DNA from: an uncultured Dechloromonas sp.
GTDB taxonomy: Bacteria > Pseudomonadota > Gammaproteobacteria > Burkholderiales > Rhodocyclaceae
DNA: 48,556 bases
Direction of reading: 5' to 3'
Assembly (NCBI RefSeq): GCF_945957265.1
Contig: NZ_CAMFKO010000032.1
Span: forward strand, 1 to 48,556
Positions 42,502 through 48,556 of this stretch are shown piece after piece; within the stretch, counting starts at the first letter, position 1; the number at the start of each line of letters is the position of its first letter. The translations under genes were made by a program, and so were the position numbers. Below the pieces are notes generated by a model that searched no databases, had not been told where the DNA came from, and saw only the letters and a program-made list of their open reading frames with translations.

Positions 42502-45252
42502 CTATTTCTCCTGTTTCCGCAGCAGCAGCACGGAAAGCACCGTCAGCACCGGGATGAAGCAGGCCAGCGCGAGGAACTGCGGCCACAGGTCGGCAAAGCC
42601 CAGAGCCTTGGTGAAGGTGCCGCGGCTGACGATCAGGAAATAACTGGCCGGGAAGCACTGGCCGATCCAGTAGCTCGCCCCCTCGAGCGCCGCCACCGGG
42701 GTGGTCAGGCCGGAGAAGCTGACCGTCGGCAGGATGGTCAGGATCGCCGTGCCGAACAACGCGGCGATCTGCGTGCTGGTGAAGGTCGAGATCAGCAGCC
42801 CGAAACCGGTGGTGGCGACGACATAGAGGAAGGCGCCGCAGCACAGCGCGGCCAGGCTGCCCTTGATCGGCACCTGGAACATGAGCTGCGACTGGATGAC
42901 GAGCAGCGCGAAGCTGATCAGCGCCACGACGATGTAGGGCAACTGCTTGCCGAGCAGGAATTCCAGGCGCGTCACCGGCGTGACGTAGAGATTGGTGATC
43001 GAGCCGAGTTCCTTCTCGCGCACCACTCCGAGCGCCATCAGGATGGCCGGGATGAAGATGAGCAGGATGGGGATCACCGCCGGCACCATGGCGTAGATGC
43101 TCTTGAAATCCTGGTTGTAGCGGTAGCGCGAGACGATGTTGACCGGGTAGCCGGCACTCGCGCCGGTCTTGTCGCGGATGATCTGCTGCACGTAATCGAG
43201 ATGCAGGCCCTGCACGTAACCGCGCACCGTCTCGCCGCGATAGGGCATGGCGCCGTCGACCCAGACGCCGACCTCCGGCCAGTGCGAACGCCGCAGGTCG
43301 CGGCCGAAATTGGCCGGAATGTCGATGGCCAGCGCCAGTTCGCCATTTTTCATGCGCCGGTCGAGATCGGCATCGTCGACGATGGGCGCTCGTTCGATGA
43401 AATAGCGCGACCCGGCGATGTTCTGGATGTAGGCCCGGCTTTCCGGCGACTGGTCGCGATCGAGCGCGGCGAAGCGCAGGCCTTCGACATCGAGCGAGAT
43501 GCCGAAGCCGAGCACGAACATCAGCAGCACCGAGCCGAGCAGCGCGAAGGCCAGGCGAATCGGATCGCGGCGCAGTTCCAGCGATTCGCGGTAGGCGTAA
43601 CCGAGCAGGCGGCGCAGGCTGAAGGCGCCGGGGTGCTTCGCGCCATTGCTGTGCCCGACCGGGAGCGCCGCGTTCGATTCCGGAAGAGGCTCGGCAGCGT
43701 GCGACACGCTCCCCTTGCTTACCCCCGTCGCCTCTTCCAGGTAACTGATAAAAGCCTCCTCCAGCGTCGCCTCGCCGCGTGCCGCGCACAGGCCGGCCGG
43801 CGTGTCGCTGGCCAGCACCTTGCCGGCGTGCATCAGCGAGATGCGGTCGCAGCGCTCGGCCTCGTTCATGAAATGGGTCGAAATGAAGATGGTCACGCCC
43901 TGCTGGCGCGACAATTCGACCAGCAGCGCCCAGAACTGGTCGCGCGCCACCGGATCGACGCCGGAGGTCGGCTCGTCGAGGATCAGCAGCTTCGGCTCAT
44001 GAACCACGGCGACGGCCAGCGACAGGCGCTGGCGGATACCCAGCGGCAATTCCGCCGCCGGCTGGCCGGCATAGGGTTCCAGCCCGAAACGCTGCATCAG
44101 TTCGGCAATGCGCGGCCCGCGCCGCTCATCCGGCAAATGGAACAGGCGGGCGTGCAGGTCGAGGTTGGCCGCCACCGTCAGCTCGCCGTACAGCGAGAAG
44201 GATTGCGACATGTAGCCAACCTGCTTGCGCGTCTCCAGATCGCCGGCATCCACCGCCTTGCCGAACAGGCGCGCAAGGCCGGCGGTCGGCGGCAGCAGGC
44301 CGGTCAGCATCTTCATGGTCGTCGTCTTGCCGCAGCCGTTGGAGCCGAGGAAACCGAAAATCTCGCCCCTTTCGATGCGGAAACTGACGTGGTCGACCGC
44401 CGTGAAATCCCCGAACTGCTGCACCAGCCCCTGCGCCTCGATGGCCGGCAGGTCGCCGTCGGCCACCCGGGGCGGAATGACCAGCGCACGGTGCGCCTGC
44501 CGGCGCGCCTCGGGCAGCAAGCGGATGAAAGCGCCATCGAGCGTCGCCTGCCCGGTCTGCGCCCGCAGTTCGGCCGGCGTGCCGCGGCCGATCACCCGCC
44601 CGCCGTCCATCGCCGCCAGCCAGTCGAAGCGCTCTGCCTCCTCCATGTAGGCCGTTGCCACCAGCACGCTCATGCCCGGCCGGCGGGCGCGGATGCTGTC
44701 GATCAGCTCCCAGAACTGGCAGCGCGACAGCGGATCGACGCCGGTGGTCGGCTCGTCGAGAATGAGCAGGTCGGGGTCGTGGATCAGCGCGCAGCACAAG
44801 CCGAGCTTCTGCTTCATGCCGCCCGACAGCTTGGCCGCCGGGCGCTCGCGGAAAGGCGCCAGCCCCGTGCTGGCGAGCAGTTCGGCGATACGCTCGGCGC
44901 GCTCCCTTTTGCCCTGCCCGAACAGCCGGCCGAAGAAATCGACGTTCTCGAAAACCGACAGGGTCGGATACAGGTTCTTGCCCAGCCCCTGCGGCATGTA
45001 GGCGATGCGCGGCAGTGCCGAGGCGCGGAAATGCCGCTCGCCGATATCGCCGCCCAACACCTCGACCCGCCCCTGCTGGATCTGCCGCGCCCCCGACACC
45101 AGCGCCAGCAGCGACGACTTGCCCACCCCGTCTGGCCCGATCAGGCCGACCATGCAGCCGGCCGGCAAGGCGATGTCGACGGCATCCAGCGCCACGGCCG
45201 CGCCATAGCGCTGGCTGACTCCGGACAGGCGGGCGACCGGTGCACGGTCCAT
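42502..45252 (-). CDS. fused ABC exporter, two ATPase domains plus permease (RbbA-like)
   Basis: 916 residues, nearly the length of RbbA. First ATPase about 5-235: Walker [10 protein letters not shown], signature LSGGMKQ, Walker [14 protein letters not shown]. Second about 265-500: Walker [10 protein letters not shown], degenerate signature LPLGIRQ, Walker [14 protein letters not shown]. The C-terminal part from about 555 is an ABC-2 permease with the same periplasmic-domain-plus-helices layout as the next gene. The set membrane-fusion protein, RbbA-type fusion, YhhJ-type permease equals yhiI-rbbA-yhhJ. Likely exports drugs or hydrophobic compounds; substrate unknown. Confidence 0.92.
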   Translation of the reverse strand: MDRAPVARLSGVSQRYGAAVALDAVDIALPAGCMVGLIGPDGVGKSSLLALVSGARQIQQGRVEVLGGDIGERHFRASALPRIAYMPQGLGKNLYPTLSVFENVDFFGRLFGQGKRERAERIAELLASTGLAPFRERPAAKLSGGMKQKLGLCCALIHDPDLLILDEPTTGVDPLSRCQFWELIDSIRARRPGMSVLVATAYMEEAERFDWLAAMDGGRVIGRGTPAELRAQTGQATLDGAFIRLLPEARRQAHRALVIPPRVADGDLPAIEAQGLVQQFGDFTAVDHVSFRIERGEIFGFLGSNGCGKTTTMKMLTGLLPPTAGLARLFGKAVDAGDLETRKQVGYMSQSFSLYGELTVAANLDLHARLFHLPDERRGPRIAELMQRFGLEPYAGQPAAELPLGIRQRLSLAVAVVHEPKLLILDEPTSGVDPVARDQFWALLVELSRQQGVTIFISTHFMNEAERCDRISLMHAGKVLASDTPAGLCAARGEATLEEAFISYLEEATGVSKGSVSHAAEPLPESNAALPVGHSNGAKHPGAFSLRRLLGYAYRESLELRRDPIRLAFALLGSVLLMFVLGFGISLDVEGLRFAALDRDQSPESRAYIQNIAGSRYFIERAPIVDDADLDRRMKNGELALAIDIPANFGRDLRRSHWPEVGVWVDGAMPYRGETVRGYVQGLHLDYVQQIIRDKTGASAGYPVNIVSRYRYNQDFKSIYAMVPAVIPILLIFIPAILMALGVVREKELGSITNLYVTPVTRLEFLLGKQLPYIVVALISFALLVIQSQLMFQVPIKGSLAALCCGAFLYVVATTGFGLLISTFTSTQIAALFGTAILTILPTVSFSGLTTPVAALEGASYWIGQCFPASYFLIVSRGTFTKALGFADLWPQFLALACFIPVLTVLSVLLLRKQEK

Positions 45253-45258
45253 GGCGGA

Positions 45259-46245
45259 TTACTTCCCCTTGATTTGCAGATTGGCCGGCCACGGCGCAGC
45301 GGCGTCGAGCCGCACGAAGCCGGCCCCCGGCATGCCGCCCTTGGCCAGGTCGCGATGCGCCGCCAGCCAGGCCGGATCGGCCTTGAGCTTGATGCGGAAC
45401 ATCAGCTTCTCGCGTTCGCTGCGCGTTTCCACCTCGCGCGGCGTGAATTGCGCCTTTGGCGCCACGAAACTCACGCTGGCGGGAATCGCCTCGCCCGGCA
45501 GCGCGTCGAGCACGATGCGCGCCTCGCCCCCCATCGCCACCAGCCCGGCCTTGTCGGTCGGCAGGTAGAGGGTCATGAACATGTCCGACAGATCGACCAG
45601 CGTCAGCGCCTTGCCGCCGGCCGCCAGCACCTCGCCCGCTTCGGCCAGGCGATAGAGCACGCGGCCCGAGATCGGCGACTTCAGTGAGGTATCGTTCAAG
45701 GTCGCCTGCAGGCTGTCGACCCGCGCCTGCGCCGTCGCCACCGCCGCACCGGCCTCGGCCACGCGGCTTTGCGCCTGCGCCATGCCGGCCATCGCCCCCT
45801 CCATACCGGTCTGGTCGGTATCGAGCTTGTTGCGCGAAATGAAACCGCGCCCGACCAGTTCCTCGGAACGCTTCAGCATCTTGCCGGCCAGCGCGGCATC
45901 GGCCTTCGACTTGCGCGCCCCGGCCCGCGTTTCATCGACCGTCCGCTGGGCCTGCACCACCTGCGCCTGCGCCGCCCGCAACTGGGCACGCAGATCGTCG
46001 GCATCGAGCCGCCCAACCGCCGCTCCCGCCTCGACCCAATCCCCCTCACGCGGCCCCAGCTCAGCCAGCCGCCCGGCAATCTTGGTCGCCACATCGACCT
46101 CGGTCGCCTCCAGCCGCCCGTTGCCCGAAGCAAACCCGGCCGGCAGGCCACTCGGCCGTTGCTGGTACAGATACCAGCCCCCCGCCGCAAGCAGCACGGG
46201 GACCAGAACAAGGAGCACAACCCTGGAAGAACGCGCGAAGCTCAT
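45259..46245 (-). CDS. HlyD-type membrane fusion protein (YhiI/YbhG-like)
   Basis: 328 residues: N-terminal membrane anchor about 9-27, a lipoyl half-motif (GRLEATEVDVATKIAGRLAEL), a long alpha-hairpin coiled coil about 85-190 rich in Ala/Gln/Arg, the second lipoyl half (SPISGRVLYRLAEAGEVLAAG) and a beta-barrel. It bridges the inner-membrane exporter to an outer-membrane channel. First gene of the three-gene exporter operon, 6 bases from the next. A TetR-type palindrome lies 20 bases before its start. Confidence 0.92.
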   Translation of the reverse strand: MSFARSSRVVLLVLVPVLLAAGGWYLYQQRPSGLPAGFASGNGRLEATEVDVATKIAGRLAELGPREGDWVEAGAAVGRLDADDLRAQLRAAQAQVVQAQRTVDETRAGARKSKADAALAGKMLKRSEELVGRGFISRNKLDTDQTGMEGAMAGMAQAQSRVAEAGAAVATAQARVDSLQATLNDTSLKSPISGRVLYRLAEAGEVLAAGGKALTLVDLSDMFMTLYLPTDKAGLVAMGGEARIVLDALPGEAIPASVSFVAPKAQFTPREVETRSEREKLMFRIKLKADPAWLAAHRDLAKGGMPGAGFVRLDAAAPWPANLQIKGK

Positions 46246-46512
46246 AAGCCACCCAATCGGTTACTGACCGAACGGTCATTAGTCGATTCGATTATAGGCC
46301 GACGAGGTGAGCGGGTTTTGCCTTAGGTCAACTCGGCTGAATCGCCTCGTGGGCTTGGCGGGTGGATATCGATCTTCCGGTTATCGGCCTGAGCTGTCGT
46401 TCGAGCTATCTTTCTTGAATGACCGGAGTTATCCAATTTGCCGACGCTGACGTTAAACGTGGCGTGAATCCGAGGAGGGTATTGCAGTACATCCAGCCTC
46501 AACAGCACTAAT
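46246..46512. other. intergenic stretch, exporter promoter
   Basis: 267 bases. It holds the TetR-type operator and, on the minus strand, an open frame of 61 codons (46323-46508) with no family resemblance, no good ribosome site seen and ordinary composition; I do not call it a gene. Base composition falls from GC-rich to near 50 percent across this stretch. Confidence 0.4.
46265..46278. promoter_or_regulatory. TetR-family operator of the exporter operon
   Basis: TGACCGAACGGTCA is a perfect 14-base palindrome, the classic form of TetR/AcrR-family sites, 20 bases before the membrane fusion protein ATG. In Escherichia coli the related ybhGFSR exporter is repressed by the TetR-type CecR. The regulator gene is not in this window. 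Confidence 0.7.
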
Positions 46513-48556
46513 TCATTCGAAGCTGCCTGTTTCTGATCGCTCTCGCTCCTGCTCCCACTGTTCTTCGCTTTCGATGAGTTTTGAAACGCGCACCTTCATT
46601 TCCTCTATCAACAACGTGAGTTCTTGATCGCCAGTCGGGTTGAATTCATCAAGATGTGCGAACCTTTGACGCATGATTGCTGCACGGGAACCAGACCAAG
46701 AATTGGGAGAGAAACGGTTGATTAGCGTATCGAAAACCATCTTTTTGTCTGGCGCCAGAGCCAGAAGTGTTTTAGCCGTACTTGATATACCTATGACGGC
46801 TACTTCACTAGGATTTGGTCTTTCGAATAGTTTGCAGGTCTGTGCGGCAAATACGCATCTGTCTTCAGGAGAGACTTTGCACCACTCAATCAAGGCTTCC
46901 TCTGGCACAACTCCTATTGCTGTGTCCCCATGCCTATCGAGTCGAACCGTCAGCATGCGCATAAGAGCGGTGTGCTCATCTTTGGTATAAACGGCATCCA
47001 AGGCTTCAATTGGACATTTCTTGAAAAATGGCAAGAGTACGTTACCAAGGCGACGGGGAAATATCCTCTTGCCGGCGCGTTCCTGTTGGATCAATCGATT
47101 AAGTGTCTTGGTAGCCGCCTCATGTGGCTCGCTGCTATCAAGAGAAAATTCGATCACGCGTTCAAGGTGATGCAGAAAGTTTTCGTTCGTAAGATCAATC
47201 AAACACCAATCAAGCTCACCGACGAAGTTCAAGCAATAGGCCCGCAATTCCTCTTTATATTGTTCATCTTTAGTGTCGGTGCAGTAAATCACCATATAAA
47301 GCACATCAATTGCTGCAGACAAGCCTTCGTCCGGCTTTGCAGCTAGAAGCCTCAGCAAAGCAGAAATTTGAGCAACAGTGAGAGGATCGGTTCTGCGTCC
47401 GCAACCAAGATTCGTATATCTCCAGCAAGATGCACGGCCGAGCTCTAGAGATTTGATGAGTCTCAAATAGCCCACCAGATCAAGTTCAATTGCGAATTGC
47501 AGGTTTGGAAATAGTGGCCCCCAAACTTCATCTCCAACAGCTTCATCCAGAAAAGCAGCAACTTCATCGGGCTTTGCCTGGTTCCAGCCGTTGATTAAGC
47601 CTGTGATGAATTGAAGGTCAAATCCGTCGGCTGGCGGAAGTTCGACCAATGGCTTTAGGCGATCAAGAATCTGTCGCGTAGAAACTGAAGCTAGGCCTAG
47701 GCCAACAGCGAAGCACCAAACCTTGTCGGTTGTATTCCTATTCGATATGAATAGAGAAAGGTCAGCGAGTAAATCTGTATCCTGTGCGGCAGCTTTTCCG
47801 AGCGCCTTGGCCTCTTCATGGGCTTTCACATACCAATCTGTCGGCGAGTCTTCTTCAGAATCGTCAAGATCAACGCCAAATGATCCTCTCTGGAGAACCT
47901 TGGCATGAATTTTTGCTCGCAAATCTCTAGGCGTAATCTCCTTTTCCAGCGCCTTCAACCTTTCGAGTGAATCGGGGGCTATGCGCTCTTTATCCCAATG
48001 TAGGGTGTTTCGGATACCGATCCATCCATCGGGCCACCCGTCAATTGGAGCTAACTCTCGCGCAGCGCCGATCAAGGTATCTTCCATTCTGGCATCGCCC
48101 CATAGCCCCCTGAAGGCGCTTCCCAATATGGCACGAGCATCGGAGCCTAAGGCTGTTGTAGCCTTCCCAAGGTCAATAGCGACCTTAATGAATAGCTCAT
48201 ACCAACCTTGAATCTCCTCCAGAGTTCGTGGAAACCATCCATATCCGCGTTTTAATGCCCCAAAGTCGAATCCGTAGTGAGATGAGAAATGATGAGATTC
48301 CAATCCTGCGCGCAGAAGATCCAAAGTCAGCTTTTGCTTGGCGTCATCTCCTGAAAAAGCTAACGTCCTAAGAAATGCAGCCCGATGCTCAGGAGGGGCA
48401 AGAGTTCCAGAGAGATGGATGTGGAACAGAGATTGAAGGATGTCACGTGTCGAGTCCGATTTGTAACCGTCGGGTTCTGCTAACGCCAATTGCAAAAGTG
48501 CCGATCCTGCCTCGTCAAACAAGTCGGACTCATAAGCTAGCGAGCGCAGTAGGCGA
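46513..48556 (-). CDS. large helical protein of unknown function (5' end cut by window edge)
   Basis: The frame stays open to the window edge (about 681 codons; the reading continues past the TTG at 48522 with LLRSLAYES), so the N-terminus is outside. The visible part is almost wholly helical, probably alpha-solenoid repeats, with FDFGALKRGYGWFPRT near the visible start and an acidic C-terminus (EEQWEQERERSETGSFE). No motif for a catalytic function is seen. G+C is near 50 percent and codon use is mixed (many TTT, GAT, AAA), unlike the rest of the window. Such large low-GC helical proteins are often C-terminal parts of NTPase-type defence proteins, but that is a guess. Confidence 0.65.
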   Translation of the reverse strand, partial: RLLRSLAYESDLFDEAGSALLQLALAEPDGYKSDSTRDILQSLFHIHLSGTLAPPEHRAAFLRTLAFSGDDAKQKLTLDLLRAGLESHHFSSHYGFDFGALKRGYGWFPRTLEEIQGWYELFIKVAIDLGKATTALGSDARAILGSAFRGLWGDARMEDTLIGAARELAPIDGWPDGWIGIRNTLHWDKERIAPDSLERLKALEKEITPRDLRAKIHAKVLQRGSFGVDLDDSEEDSPTDWYVKAHEEAKALGKAAAQDTDLLADLSLFISNRNTTDKVWCFAVGLGLASVSTRQILDRLKPLVELPPADGFDLQFITGLINGWNQAKPDEVAAFLDEAVGDEVWGPLFPNLQFAIELDLVGYLRLIKSLELGRASCWRYTNLGCGRRTDPLTVAQISALLRLLAAKPDEGLSAAIDVLYMVIYCTDTKDEQYKEELRAYCLNFVGELDWCLIDLTNENFLHHLERVIEFSLDSSEPHEAATKTLNRLIQQERAGKRIFPRRLGNVLLPFFKKCPIEALDAVYTKDEHTALMRMLTVRLDRHGDTAIGVVPEEALIEWCKVSPEDRCVFAAQTCKLFERPNPSEVAVIGISSTAKTLLALAPDKKMVFDTLINRFSPNSWSGSRAAIMRQRFAHLDEFNPTGDQELTLLIEEMKVRVSKLIESEEQWEQERERSETGSFE

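Noticed and set aside
46323..46508. 61-codon open frame on the minus strand as a small gene
   Set aside because: No ribosome site, signal peptide or family resemblance was seen; probably chance.

Overview
The window is GC-rich DNA (about two thirds G+C by eye) with Gram-negative signatures: lipoprotein-free signal peptides, a TonB system, sigma-54 promoters, a class I PHA synthase and periplasmic c-type cytochromes. Gene content and style suggest a respiratory betaproteobacterium, most likely of the Rhodocyclales group. That placement is inference. No tRNA, rRNA, CRISPR array, insertion sequence or phage gene was seen.

Region by region. (1) 1-1260: a Fic-domain protein cut by the window edge. 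(2) 1506-9212, minus strand: seven tightly packed genes in the order SoxYZ-like carrier, metallo-hydrolase, TonB, TonB-dependent receptor, NarX-type kinase, NarL-type regulator, proline iminopeptidase; the first six overlap by 4 bases at each junction. (3) 9619-14529: two PQQ alcohol dehydrogenases. The first has the extra Asp (W-D-F-D) that marks lanthanide-dependent enzymes. The second has W-D-F-S, as in calcium-dependent ExaA/PedE. Between them lie a c-type cytochrome and a secreted pentapeptide-repeat protein. (4) 14744-21482: a second NarX/NarL pair, a secreted tandem-Cache protein, an orphan LivK-like binding protein and a hybrid kinase. (5) 21857-24261: ExaC/AcoD aldehyde dehydrogenase, DUF779 protein and a small cytochrome c. 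(6) 24543-27620: a second hybrid kinase with two PAS domains. (7) 27770-32763: a divergent pair made of the pedF / binding protein / beta-propeller / cytochrome b561 operon and an AcoR-type sigma-54 activator. (8) 32797-36644: diiron and NO/O2-related genes behind an FNR/DNR-type box. (9) 36725-41265: PHA synthase, beta-CASP hydrolase, universal stress protein and an unknown secreted protein. (10) 41366-46245: an RbbA-type ABC exporter behind a TetR-type palindrome. (11) 46513 to the end: a low-GC gene cut by the edge, unlike everything else here.

How the genes work together. Regions 2-7 look like one large island for periplasmic oxidation of ethanol or other short alcohols. Alcohol is oxidised by one of two PQQ enzymes, electrons pass to PedF-type cytochromes c, and the aldehyde is oxidised in the cytoplasm by ExaC. 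At least four sensor kinases and one sigma-54 activator surround the island. Good -24/-12 promoters stand in front of the lanthanide-type dehydrogenase, the aldehyde dehydrogenase, pedF and the activator gene itself, and related dyad repeats lie near them, so the activator probably coordinates the pathway. The most interesting unit is region 2, divergent from the lanthanide-type dehydrogenase: it joins a sulfur-carrier-like relay, a dedicated TonB/receptor pair and a two-component system, and could be an uptake-and-sensing system for a lanthanide chelate or PQQ that decides which dehydrogenase is made.
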